From Qipengyuania flava (GTDB lineage: Bacteria; Pseudomonadota; Alphaproteobacteria; Sphingomonadales; Sphingomonadaceae): a DNA stretch of 64,000 nucleotides. The stretch's first letter is position 1. The number at the start of each line of letters is the position of its first letter. The translations under genes were made by a program, and so were the position numbers. Location of the stretch: the NCBI RefSeq assembly GCF_019448255.1, contig NZ_CP080410.1, positions 806,001 through 870,000 of the forward strand, in the 5' to 3' direction. This document shows positions 49,662-58,221 of the stretch, piece after piece. Under the pieces are notes generated by a model. The model did not search any database. It was not told the origin of the DNA and saw only the letters and a program-made list of their open reading frames with translations.

Positions 49662-50999
49662 TTATCGCGCAGCAACCCGTACTTCGCTCGAGACCACGTC
49701 GATCGCGCCCGGCAGCGGACGGCTCGATGCGTAGGCGATGCAGCCTCCGCCCTTGCCCTTGACCGTGCGGCACATCGACTGCGCCGAAGCCTTGGCAAAG
49801 CCGGCGGCGGCAACGCGGTAATAGATCTTGCCGTTCACGCGCGCCTTGGTGATCACGCGCTCGGCATCGCCAAGCTCGGGATAGCGGCGCTGGAACTGCT
49901 TCCAGGCTTCGTTGGCGTCCGACATCGAGAAGTAGGAGCCAAGCTGGACGTTGTATTCGCCGCCGCGAGCAAGCGTTGCGGGCGCTGCAGCGCCGGCGAC
50001 ACGCGGGGCGACCGGACGGCGGGCCGAAACCGGCGTGTCCTGGACGACTTCCTTCGAAACGAAGCGGATGCCGCCGACATTGGGCGCAACCGGGCCATCG
50101 GCGAGCGCGGCGTCGCCGGCATCGGCAAACACCGGTGCATCGGCAGGCGGCGCGGTGTCTACCGGCGGCAGTTCTTCGGCAAAGGCGAAATCGCTCTTCG
50201 GCGCGTCGGCGACCGGAGCGAGCTCAACAGGCGCTTCGACCTCCTGCGAGGCGAGCATGTCGACGCTCGGGTGGTTCGACAGGGCCAGCATCTGCGGCTG
50301 ACCCGGGTCGACCTGCGGCTGGACGCCAAGCAGGCCGGCCACGCGGGCGGTGAAGGCTTCGGGGCGCACGACGGCGGCCCATTCGGCCATCCGGTTGCCC
50401 ACTTCGCCAGCCGGCACATCTTCAGCAGCCATGACGCGCGCGGCGCGCCAGTTGCCCTGCATCGCGTAGCTGTAGGCGAGGTTCTGGCGAACCTTCGGCG
50501 TGTTCTGACCCGAACGCAGCGCGTTGCTCAGCACGTGGACGCCCTGGTCGGGGCGGCCGGCGAGTGCAATAGCAAGGCCGTAATCGGCCGGATCGAGAGC
50601 GGCTTCGAAACGCTCGAGCGTAGCCAGCGCACCGACCTGGTTGCCGGTAGCGATCTGTGCGAGCGCGAAGCTGATGATCGTGCGCGGGGCGGTGTCACCC
50701 AGCTCGACTGCCTCGGCAAAGGTGGTGGCGGCCGATGCGAAGCGGCCTTCTTCGAGATAGGCGTTGCCCAGCAGAGTGCGAGTGTAAGCGTCGCGCGGTG
50801 CGGCCAGCACGGCGGCTTCGGCATGCTGCACGGCCTTGCCGGCCTTGCCCTTTACCAGCGCCTTTTCGGCGTGTTCGGCCGAATAGGCGTGGGACGGGGC
50901 TACCTTGCCCGTGCACGCGGTGAGTGCTGTGGTCGCCAGCGCCGTGGTGACGGCGAGCTGGACGAACCGCTTGTTCCTGGCTTTCGTCTCGGTGCTCAT
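49662..50999 (-). CDS. TPR and SPOR domain lipoprotein
   Basis: A 445-residue exported protein. The N-terminus KRFVQLAVTTALATTALTAC gives a lipobox (LTAC, Cys29), so it is probably a lipoprotein. TPR-like helices cover about residues 40-210, followed by a long acidic Ala/Pro linker. A C-terminal SPOR domain (EYNVQLGSYFSMSDANEAWKQF...YYRVAAAGFAKASAQSMC, about 350-425) binds denuded peptidoglycan at septa. GGGGGT precedes the ATG. The downstream genes on this strand's upstream side are the RHH protein and ParA, suggesting a division or cell-wall cluster. Confidence 0.85.
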   Translation of the reverse strand: MSTETKARNKRFVQLAVTTALATTALTACTGKVAPSHAYSAEHAEKALVKGKAGKAVQHAEAAVLAAPRDAYTRTLLGNAYLEEGRFASAATTFAEAVELGDTAPRTIISFALAQIATGNQVGALATLERFEAALDPADYGLAIALAGRPDQGVHVLSNALRSGQNTPKVRQNLAYSYAMQGNWRAARVMAAEDVPAGEVGNRMAEWAAVVRPEAFTARVAGLLGVQPQVDPGQPQMLALSNHPSVDMLASQEVEAPVELAPVADAPKSDFAFAEELPPVDTAPPADAPVFADAGDAALADGPVAPNVGGIRFVSKEVVQDTPVSARRPVAPRVAGAAAPATLARGGEYNVQLGSYFSMSDANEAWKQFQRRYPELGDAERVITKARVNGKIYYRVAAAGFAKASAQSMCRTVKGKGGGCIAYASSRPLPGAIDVVSSEVRVAAR

Positions 51000-51035
51000 T
51001 ATTACCCCCTTGAAGGCGATCCCACGTCGTTAGAG

Positions 51036-51566
51036 TTACTTGTCGCCGTGCTGCACTTGGGCAGCCAGGCTTGCGATTTCCGGCATGTCGGCGAGCAACG
51101 CGTCTAGCGCGTCGGTCACCAGTTGCTGAGCACTGCGGCCGCGTACGGTGCAGGCGAGGCGCAGCATCAGATGGCGTTCCTGGTCGAGGCGCAGCGTGAA
51201 GGCGGCGCGCTTGCCCTGGGCAGCGGCCGACTTGCGGACGACCGGCTTGGCCTTGGGCTGAGCCGGCTTGTCGAGCTGGGCCTGGATCTTGTCGAGCGAG
51301 GCGCGCACCTGGTTGGGAGCGCCGCTCTCGTTGGCTGCCTTGGGCGCTTCGGGCTGCGGCGAAAGTGCCACCACCGTCTTGCCTTCGGGGCCTCCTGCGG
51401 GCTGTTCGTCGCCCATGTCGTTCCAGCCCAGGTCTTCCAGGTTGGCGGCGGCTTCCTTGCCGTCGACCGGTCCCGGGATACCCGACTGCGGGCGCATGGC
51501 AGGCTTTGCGCCGCCCTTGCGTGCCAGCAGGGTGGAGGAAAGAGAGGCGAAATTGGCGTCAGACAT
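51036..51566 (-). CDS. ParA-adjacent protein with ribbon-helix-helix-like C-terminus
   Basis: A 176-residue protein, mostly disordered (about 1-120; Pro/Ala/Lys rich). The C-terminal region KRAAFTLRLDQERHLMLRLACTVRGRSAQQLVTDALDALL has the strand-helix-helix pattern of RHH DNA-binding proteins. It begins 25 bases after the end of the ParA gene on the same strand. By position it is the likely DNA-binding or cargo-linking partner of that ParA. No family name is certain. Confidence 0.75.
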   Translation of the reverse strand: MSDANFASLSSTLLARKGGAKPAMRPQSGIPGPVDGKEAAANLEDLGWNDMGDEQPAGGPEGKTVVALSPQPEAPKAANESGAPNQVRASLDKIQAQLDKPAQPKAKPVVRKSAAAQGKRAAFTLRLDQERHLMLRLACTVRGRSAQQLVTDALDALLADMPEIASLAAQVQHGDK

Positions 51567-51590
51567 CCGGCAGTCTCCGCCCTAGCGTTC

Positions 51591-52307
51591 TTACTGTGCC
51601 ACGCGGCGGCCAAAGCCACCGGCGGGACGATGAGCACCGGGAACCGCGCTCTGCGTGTTCGGTGCGGCGAAGACCGTGCGGCGGAAGTTCTTTTCCAGAC
51701 GGTCGGCGATGTACTTCCACAGCGCGGTGACCTCGGCAGCCGAGCGGCTTTCGGGGTCCACTTCCATGACCGTGCGGCCGTCGATCATCGAGGCGGCGAA
51801 GTCGGTGCGGTGGTGGAGAGTGATCGGAGCGACGGTGCCGTGCTGCGAGAGCGCGACGGCGGCTTCCGAGGTGATCTTGGCCTTGGGCGTTGCTGCGTTG
51901 ACCACGAAGACCAGCGGCTTGCCGGCGCGTTCGCACAGGTCGACCGTGGCGCCGACAGCGCGCAGGTCGTGCGGGCTCGGACGGGTCGGGACCACAATCA
52001 GCTCGGCAACCGAGATGACCGACTGGATCGCCATGGTAATGGCCGGCGGCGTGTCGAGCACGGCCAGCTTGAAGCCCTGCTGGCGCAGGATGGCGAGGTC
52101 GTTTGCAAGGCGAGCAACAGTGGTCTGGGCGAAGGCGGGATATTCATCCTCGCGTTCGTTCCACCAGTCTGCGAGCGAACCCTGCGGGTCGATGTCGATC
52201 AGGACGACGGGACCGGCGCCTGCGCGCTGGGCCTGAACGGCCAGATGTCCCGAAAGCGTGGTCTTACCCGATCCACCCTTCTGCGATGCCAATGCCAGTA
52301 CACGCAA
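51591..52307 (-). CDS. Orphan ParA-family ATPase, TTG start
   Basis: A 238-residue deviant Walker-A ATPase that positions DNA or protein cargo by forming gradients on the nucleoid. The Walker A motif KGGSGKTT is at about residues 9-16, with IDIDPQGSLADWW and AVLDTPPA following. Translation must start just before the first strand (RVLALASQ). The only start codon there is TTG at 52307, with GGGGGA 7 bases upstream. No ParB gene or parS-like sequence is near, and the gene sits among SPOR proteins. It is therefore not the chromosome-partition ParA. Confidence 0.88.
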   Translation of the reverse strand: MRVLALASQKGGSGKTTLSGHLAVQAQRAGAGPVVLIDIDPQGSLADWWNEREDEYPAFAQTTVARLANDLAILRQQGFKLAVLDTPPAITMAIQSVISVAELIVVPTRPSPHDLRAVGATVDLCERAGKPLVFVVNAATPKAKITSEAAVALSQHGTVAPITLHHRTDFAASMIDGRTVMEVDPESRSAAEVTALWKYIADRLEKNFRRTVFAAPNTQSAVPGAHRPAGGFGRRVAQ

Positions 52308-52539
52308 GGTTTGGTCCCCCTGGTTTGCGCTCGTGTCCAATTCAATCGTGCTGCAGCTGTTTGCAGCGGTCTTGGCATGGCAATCGCAGACCAGCCCTAA
52401 TTTTAGGTTAACCGGATGGGAGATAGGTGGCGGAGGAGACGGAAATCCGCAGGGCAACACTTTGCTAACGCGCGATTTACTATAGGATGACCTCAAACCG
52501 GCGCATCTACCGGCGCCGCGGCAAGGGAAGGGCTAGGCA

Positions 52540-53655
52540 ATGCGACGAGTGGCCAGATCAGCGTTCATGGCGGGAGTTTTGGTGGCCGGGGGCCTCATGA
52601 CGTCGCCTGCACTTGCCGATGTGAAGGCCGGGGTCGACGCCTGGACCGCGGGCGATTTCGCGACCGCCGTGCGCGAATGGGCGGGGCCCGCCGCGCAAGG
52701 CGATCCCGATGCCCAGTTCAACATGGCGCAGGCCTACCGGCTGGGCCGGGGCGTCGAAACCAATCTCGACCAGGCCGAGGCGCTCTACGCGCGCGCGGCT
52801 GATCAGGGGCATGTGAAGGCCGCCGACAATTTCGGCTTGCTGCTGTTCCAGCGCGGCGCGCGCGAACAGGCCATGCCCTATGTCGAAGCGGCCGCAATGC
52901 GCGGCGATCCGCGCGCGCAATACGTGCTCGGCATCGCGCATTTCAACGGCGACCTCGTCGCCAAGGACTGGCGCCGCGCCTATGCCCTGCTGACGCTCGC
53001 CAATTCGGCGGGCCTGCCGCAGGCGCGCGGCGCGCTGGCGCAGATGGACGATTACATCCCGCTCGCTGATCGCGAAGCGGCCCAGCCGCTTGCCGCATCG
53101 CTCAAGGCCGAGGCCGAGGCAGCGCGCGCGCGCCAGCTTGCCGCGGTCGACCTTGCCACCGGCGGCACCGATGCGCCCAGCGTGCCTGCTACCGTCCGCG
53201 CGCCCGCCCCACGGCCATCGGGAACTCCGCGTGTCGCGGGAAGCGCGCCGCGCACCACTACCGCACCCGGGGCCGACTATACACTGCCGGCCGCCCAGCC
53301 GACCGTTGTCGCCCGGCGCGAGGAAACACTAAGCCGCGAAGCCGTGGCCGCCGCAACTCGCCCGGCTGCGCCCGTGGCAGCCGCCCCGGCGTCTGCGCCC
53401 GCCGCGGCAACCCGCACCGCGCCGTCGAGTGGGCCGTGGAAAGTCCAGCTGGGCGCCTTCGGCGTTGCCGGCAATGCGGAGCGGCTTTGGAACAGCCTGT
53501 CGGGGCGCAGCGAGATCGCCGGCCGCCAGCGCCTTCTGGTGAAGTCCGGCAATCTGACCAAGCTGCTGGCCGGAGGCTACGCCAGCCGGGACCAGGCTGC
53601 CGCTGCCTGCGCCTCGCTGAAGCGCAGCGGGCAAGGATGCCTCGTCACCCGCTGA
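52540..53655 (+). CDS. Sel1-repeat and SPOR domain protein
   Basis: A 371-residue exported protein with a signal peptide ending at SPALA (about residue 26). Sel1-like repeats (about 40-165) contain AQFNMAQAYRLGRGVETN, AADNFGLLLFQRG and AQYVLGIAHFNG. An Ala/Pro/Thr-rich linker leads to a C-terminal SPOR domain (WKVQLGAFGVAGNAERLWNSL to the end, about 298-371). It likely binds septal peptidoglycan. It is divergent from the ParA gene, with 232 bases between them. Confidence 0.88.
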   Translation: MRRVARSAFMAGVLVAGGLMTSPALADVKAGVDAWTAGDFATAVREWAGPAAQGDPDAQFNMAQAYRLGRGVETNLDQAEALYARAADQGHVKAADNFGLLLFQRGAREQAMPYVEAAAMRGDPRAQYVLGIAHFNGDLVAKDWRRAYALLTLANSAGLPQARGALAQMDDYIPLADREAAQPLAASLKAEAEAARARQLAAVDLATGGTDAPSVPATVRAPAPRPSGTPRVAGSAPRTTTAPGADYTLPAAQPTVVARREETLSREAVAAATRPAAPVAAAPASAPAAATRTAPSSGPWKVQLGAFGVAGNAERLWNSLSGRSEIAGRQRLLVKSGNLTKLLAGGYASRDQAAAACASLKRSGQGCLVTR

Positions 53656-53714
53656 GTGACCCGCCCGCGCCTTTCGGGTTGACCGTGTTATCGACCTGAT
53701 ACACACGGTCTGGC

Positions 53715-54992
53715 ATGGACACATCCGAAACGAGCACGCCCGATAGCCCCGCACAGCCGATCGCGGCTGGCACCGGCACGCGGATCGGCAGCCTCGACTT
53801 CATTCGCGGGATAGCCGTCATGGGTATCCTGGCCGCCAATATCGTGGCCTTCGGGCAGCCGATGACGGCCTATATGTACCCCGATGCCTTCACCGTGCCC
53901 CACAGCGCTGCGGAAGACTGGATGTGGGTCGGCCAGTTCGTCCTGATCGACAGCAAGATGCGCGGGCTGTTCTCGCTCCTGTTCGGGGCCGGCATGTATC
54001 TCTTCCTCGAGAAAGCCTGGGCGCGGGGGCAGGGCAGCTGGCTGCAAGCGCAGCGGCTCTTGTGGCTCGGCCTGTTCGGCCTGCTGCACTATTTCTTCAT
54101 CTGGCGCGGCGACATCCTCTTCCTCTACGCCTGTGCCGGGCTCGCCGGATTGCTCTTCGTGGGTCTTTCGCGCCGCAATCAGCTGGTGCTCGGTGTCCTT
54201 GGCTATATCGGCGGCGTGCTGCTTTACGCCGGCTTTGTAGGACTGCTGCCGATGGTCGCCGATGGCGAGATGGGCGAGCGCGCCGCGTTTGCGGAGATGG
54301 CCGAGGAGCTGGAAGCCTCCAAGCAGGAAGACCTTGCCGACGGACGTCTGGAGACCGAGCTCATTTCGAACGGCGATTATGCAGGCTGGGTTGCACATAA
54401 CATCGAGGTGCATGCGCAGGAACTGCCGTTCTACCTCTTCATGTTCTGGTTCGAGACGTTGCCGCTGATGCTGATCGGCATGGCCGCCTATCGCTACGGC
54501 CTGTTCGATGGAGGGCTGGACCCGGGACGCCAGCGCGCGTGGGGCTGGGGCCTGGTCCTTGTCGGCACGGCGTTGACAATCCCTGTTGCGCTGTGGGCCA
54601 AGGATGGCGGGCTCACCTATTACGGCACGCTCGCGGCGATGGTTGGCTTCTCGATGCTGCCGCGCGGACTGGTGATCCTCGGCCTTGCTGCGCTGCTGGC
54701 GCTGTGGGGCATGCGCGCGAGCGGCTGGCTGGCGGAACGGGTTTCGGCTGCCGGGCGGGCGGCCTTCACCAACTACCTCGGCACATCGGTGCTGATGCTG
54801 TTCGTGTTCCACGGCTGGGCAGGCGGCCTGTTCGGCGAGCTGGGCCGGAGCGAGCTTTACCTTGTGGCGATCGCCGCCTGGGCGCTGATGCTGCTGTGGT
54901 CGAAACCATGGCTCCAGCGGTACCGATTCGGCCCACTCGAATGGCTGTGGCGCTGCCTGACCTACCGCAGGCTGTTCCCGCTCAAACGGTAA
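53715..54992 (+). CDS. DUF418 membrane protein
   Basis: A 425-residue inner-membrane protein with about ten helices. The N-terminal IGSLDFIRGIAVMGILAANIVAFG and the middle MRGLFSLLFGAGMYLFLEKA are typical of the DUF418/YeiB family, as is the C-terminal FTNYLGTSVLMLFVFHGW. A cytoplasmic or periplasmic acidic insert (EMAEELEASKQEDLADGRLE) sits in the centre. Function is unknown in the family. The ATG at 53715 gives a polar N-terminal tail before TM1. Confidence 0.88.
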   Translation: MDTSETSTPDSPAQPIAAGTGTRIGSLDFIRGIAVMGILAANIVAFGQPMTAYMYPDAFTVPHSAAEDWMWVGQFVLIDSKMRGLFSLLFGAGMYLFLEKAWARGQGSWLQAQRLLWLGLFGLLHYFFIWRGDILFLYACAGLAGLLFVGLSRRNQLVLGVLGYIGGVLLYAGFVGLLPMVADGEMGERAAFAEMAEELEASKQEDLADGRLETELISNGDYAGWVAHNIEVHAQELPFYLFMFWFETLPLMLIGMAAYRYGLFDGGLDPGRQRAWGWGLVLVGTALTIPVALWAKDGGLTYYGTLAAMVGFSMLPRGLVILGLAALLALWGMRASGWLAERVSAAGRAAFTNYLGTSVLMLFVFHGWAGGLFGELGRSELYLVAIAAWALMLLWSKPWLQRYRFGPLEWLWRCLTYRRLFPLKR

Positions 54993-55015
54993 ATCGCGCC
55001 TCCGGCACTTGCTAT

Positions 55016-55058
55016 TGAGAACGAGTCGCACTAAATCTGCTCTTGCGAATCAATCGCA
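55016..55058 (+). promoter_or_regulatory. Two Fur-like palindromes upstream of bfd
   Basis: TGAGAACGAGTCGCA (55016-55030) and TGCGAATCAATCGCA (55044-55058) share the layout TGNGA-N5-TCGCA. The second has perfect 5-bp arms. Their centres are 28 bases apart, and the second overlaps the start of the bfd ribosome site. This resembles iron-responsive Fur boxes and fits control of a bacterioferritin locus. The assignment is inferred from sequence and context. Confidence 0.55.
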
Positions 55059-55069
55059 GGAGTTCGGAA

Positions 55070-55258
55070 GTGTACGTCTGTATCTGCAACGCCATCAGGG
55101 AAAGCGAACTGCGCCGCGCCGCGCGTCACGTGTCCGGCGATGCGGAAGCGTGCTACGCTGCGATGGGCAAGCCGGCGTGCTGCGGCACCTGCCTCGAAGA
55201 GGCCGACGGCATCCTGCAGGAGGAACGCGAGCTGGGATACGTGCCCGCCGCTGCCTGA
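55070..55258 (+). CDS. bfd: Bacterioferritin-associated ferredoxin
   Basis: A 62-residue [2Fe-2S] protein that reduces the iron core of bacterioferritin and releases Fe2+. The four cluster cysteines are in CIC (residues 4 and 6) and CCGTC near the middle. The GTG at 55070 (MYVCICNAIRE) is preferred because AGGAG (55058-55062) lies 7 bases upstream. A TTG at 55043 would add nine residues and lie inside the regulatory palindrome. bfr follows after 125 bases containing GC-rich hairpins and a T6 run, so partial termination between the genes is possible. Confidence 0.92.
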   Translation: MYVCICNAIRESELRRAARHVSGDAEACYAAMGKPACCGTCLEEADGILQEERELGYVPAAA

Positions 55259-55383
55259 TTTTTCGCTAACGCAAATCGCTCGCAACTGACGGATTTCCGC
55301 CGTTTTTTCGCATTTCCGCTCTTGCCAAGCGCGCGCTTGCGCGCCCATATCCGCAGCCGGTTCCAAGCAAAGGAGAACGGGCC

Positions 55384-55875
55384 GTGAAGGGTGATCCGAA
55401 AGTCATCGAGTTCCTCAACAAGGCGCTCACCAACGAGCTGACGGCGATCAACCAGTACTGGCTCCACTACCGTGTGCTGGCCGACTGGGGCGTGACCAAG
55501 CTCGCTGAGTACGAGCGGCACGAATCGATCGACGAGATGAAGCACGCCGACATCCTGGCCGAGCGCATCCTGTTCCTGAACGGCCTTCCCAACTTCCAGG
55601 CAATCCACAAGCTGAAGGTCGGCGAGACGGTCGAGGAAATTCTCAAGGCCGACCTCGCGGTCGAATACGAAGCCATCCCGCTGCTGCGCGACGCCATCGA
55701 ATATTGCGAAAGCGTGCGCGACTACACCACGCGCGAGATCTTCGAACGCATCCTCGAAAGCGAGGAAGAGCACGTCGACTTCCTCGAAACCCAGTTCGAC
55801 ATGATCGAGCGTATGGGGCTGGAAAACTACGTCCAGCTCAACAGCAAGCCCGCGGGCGAAGGCGAAGAGGGCTAG
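55384..55875 (+). CDS. bfr: Bacterioferritin, GTG start
   Basis: A 163-residue iron-storage protein that forms a 24-subunit shell with haem at dimer interfaces. All ferroxidase ligands are present at their standard positions: Glu18, Glu51, His54, Glu94, Glu127 and His130. The haem ligand Met52 is also present. Translation starts at GTG 55384 with AAGGAGA upstream. It is paired with bfd in the usual order. Confidence 0.96.
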   Translation: MKGDPKVIEFLNKALTNELTAINQYWLHYRVLADWGVTKLAEYERHESIDEMKHADILAERILFLNGLPNFQAIHKLKVGETVEEILKADLAVEYEAIPLLRDAIEYCESVRDYTTREIFERILESEEEHVDFLETQFDMIERMGLENYVQLNSKPAGEGEEG

Positions 55876-55876
55876 C

Positions 55877-57661
55877 CTACAGGCGGGTCATTCGCAGCCA
55901 CGTCGCATCGCCTTGCCAGACCTCGTCGAGCTTGGCTTTCGCGGCTGTGGCTTCGAGCCGCCGTCCCGCTTTCGCTTCGGACTTTGACAGACCGTAGAGC
56001 GCCCAGCCGTTGTTGGGTGCCTGGAACAGCGCCTTGCGGAAAGCGGCGCTCGCCTGGTCGTGGCGCCCCATCGCGTAAAGCGCGGCGCCGCGCGACTGCG
56101 CCACCGGATAATACCAATAGGGCGGCTCGTTGTAGCGGATCGTAGCCTCGATCGCCTCGGCCGCCTCGAAGGCCCTGACCGCCGCCGCGGGGTCGCCATT
56201 GGCCAGCGCAAAACGGCCATGCGCAACATGGGCCGCCAGTTTGGCGAGATCGGGAGCCGGGAAGCCCTGTTCGCTCATGGCGGCCAAATCGTCCGACACG
56301 GCTGCGGCTTCGAGTGCGGCGACTTCCCGCTCGAAGGCCGCCTCGTCACCCTGCAGCGAATAGGCGACCGAACGCGCGTAGCGGCGCATTGTCTCGACAT
56401 AGGCGAGGTCGGTCGGCTCCGCCGTGAGCGCGAGGATCGCTTCGGGCGATCCATACTGCGCCAGCGCAAAGGCGGGGGCCGCGTGGATTGCCTGCACCCA
56501 GGGCATCTGCCGCGCGATGTCCTCGTTGAGGATCGACTTCAGCCGCTCGGTCTCGCCAGCAACCGCGTTGAGATTGCCGATCATCTGGGCCGAGGTCAGC
56601 AGGAAGTGCACATTGTGCGGATAATAGCCGTAGCGGTAGAGCCCGTCGTCGCCCGCAATGGCGAGATACTCTTCATCCGCGCGGGCAGCTTCGATGTTGG
56701 CTTCCATCGAATCCGCGTAGCGACCGATGCGGTAGTAGATATGCGCGGGCATGTGGACGAGGTGGCCTAATGATCCCGGGCCGCTGCGCGCCAGCTCGTC
56801 GGCTGCCGCCTCTGCCCGCTTGGGTTCGGGGCCGTTCTCCATCAGGTGGATGTAGAGGTGGGAGGCCTGCGGGTGCTGCGGGTTGCGCGCGATCACCGTC
56901 TCGATCAGCGCGACCGCCTCGCCAATGCGGGGCTGGGCTTGCTTGTCGTCAGTCCAGTAATCCCACGGCCGTGTGTTCATCGCCGATTCCGCTGCAAGGA
57001 TCAGCAAATCATCATTCGCCGGATTGGCCTTGGCCAGCGCCATCATCGCGTCGGCGTACTGCGCGTCGAGCGCCGCCCTGTCGGCATCGCCCGAAGCCGA
57101 GTAGCGCATCTTCTGCGCCGCAATCAGTTCGCGCTCGAGCGGTGACAGCGCACTGCCTTGCGCCTCGGCCTGCTCCAGCGCCTCGAGCGCGGCCTGGTTG
57201 GCCTTGTCGTCCATTCCGGCGTTGATGTTCGGCCCATTGGCCAGCGCGATGCCCCACCAGCACATGGCGCAGCCCGGATCGATCCGCGCGGCCTGCGCAA
57301 AGCTGCGGATCGCCGCCTTGTGATTGAAGCCGTAGACGAGCGCCACGCCCTGGTCGAAATAGCGCCGCGCTTCCGGGGAAAGCCCGGTGGCCGGGATCTG
57401 GTTGGGACCGATCTGGTCGAACAGCTTGATCGGTCCGCCCGTCGCGCCGAGCCGGGTGGCGTAATCCTGGGCGAGCGCGAGGCGCCGGTCGAGCGCTGCG
57501 GCGGATGTGAACTGGCCCCTGCACGCGAGGCGCCCCGGCCGGGTCGGATCGAGCGCGTCGAGCGTCGCCTGCGAAATGCCGGCTTCCGCCGTGGCCGTCA
57601 TCGGGCCGACAAACGCGGTGCTTCCCGCCACCAGCGCGGCGTAGATCAGAGTCTTGTGCAT
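55877..57661 (-). CDS. Exported TPR protein with CxxCW and conserved histidines
   Basis: A 594-residue protein with a signal peptide (ALVAGSTAFVGPMTATAEA) and TPR helices throughout. Notable conserved-looking motifs are DPGCAMCWWGIALANGPN (about residues 130-147), HLYIHLMENG and HLVHMPAHIYYRIGRY (about 265-315). CxxC with clustered histidines suggests metal or haem binding in the periplasm. I recognise the motif set as recurring in uncharacterised proteobacterial TPR proteins but know no function. It is convergent with bfr (2 bases apart). Confidence 0.8.
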   Translation of the reverse strand: MHKTLIYAALVAGSTAFVGPMTATAEAGISQATLDALDPTRPGRLACRGQFTSAAALDRRLALAQDYATRLGATGGPIKLFDQIGPNQIPATGLSPEARRYFDQGVALVYGFNHKAAIRSFAQAARIDPGCAMCWWGIALANGPNINAGMDDKANQAALEALEQAEAQGSALSPLERELIAAQKMRYSASGDADRAALDAQYADAMMALAKANPANDDLLILAAESAMNTRPWDYWTDDKQAQPRIGEAVALIETVIARNPQHPQASHLYIHLMENGPEPKRAEAAADELARSGPGSLGHLVHMPAHIYYRIGRYADSMEANIEAARADEEYLAIAGDDGLYRYGYYPHNVHFLLTSAQMIGNLNAVAGETERLKSILNEDIARQMPWVQAIHAAPAFALAQYGSPEAILALTAEPTDLAYVETMRRYARSVAYSLQGDEAAFEREVAALEAAAVSDDLAAMSEQGFPAPDLAKLAAHVAHGRFALANGDPAAAVRAFEAAEAIEATIRYNEPPYWYYPVAQSRGAALYAMGRHDQASAAFRKALFQAPNNGWALYGLSKSEAKAGRRLEATAAKAKLDEVWQGDATWLRMTRL

Positions 57662-57720
57662 GTTCCATCTCCCCAGCCGGGGAGGGTATCATGGGGCCGT
57701 GAGTCGCCGCAAAGGCCTGG

Positions 57721-58215
57721 CTAGTCGCTTGCGCCGCGCCGCTCGCGCATGCGCTCGCGATTGCGGTGGGCGGCGGTGCGGGTTTCCATCAGGAACGAGC
57801 CGAGGCCGGCTACCAGCAGCCCCATGCAAATGACCCAGGTCGCCGCGACCAGTGTGCCCAGCGGGGTGCGGACGAAGGCGCTCACGAAGAGGAGCACGAT
57901 CACCACGCTGATGGCGAGCGCCGATGCGGTGCTGAACATGACCGCGCGCTGGGCGTAGATGCGGCGCAGTTCGAGTGCCGGCAGCTCCGCCCGCATGGCA
58001 GCGACATCGCCCTCATCGCCTGCATCGAGGATGCGTTCGATCTTGTTGGCCACCCAGATCAACCGGTTGGTCATGACATTCATGACCGCGCCGATCCCGG
58101 CGAGCAGGAAGGCCGGGGCAAGGCTGAGCTGGACGACCTGCTGCACGCGCAGGGTCGAGCTCGTGCGCTCGAGGATTTCGATACCGGGCAGGGCGCTGAG
58201 GATATCGAGCACCAT
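57721..58215 (-). CDS. DUF2721 membrane protein
   Basis: A 164-residue protein with three transmembrane helices (about residues 30-48, 92-113 and 120-142). A helical loop (NRLIWVANKIERILDAGDEGDVAAMRAELPALELRRIYAQRA) lies between TM1 and TM2, the DUF2721 pattern. It begins 6 bases after the der stop, so the two are co-transcribed. Function is unknown. Confidence 0.85.
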   Translation of the reverse strand: MVLDILSALPGIEILERTSSTLRVQQVVQLSLAPAFLLAGIGAVMNVMTNRLIWVANKIERILDAGDEGDVAAMRAELPALELRRIYAQRAVMFSTASALAISVVIVLLFVSAFVRTPLGTLVAATWVICMGLLVAGLGSFLMETRTAAHRNRERMRERRGASD

Positions 58216-58221
58216 CGCCGC

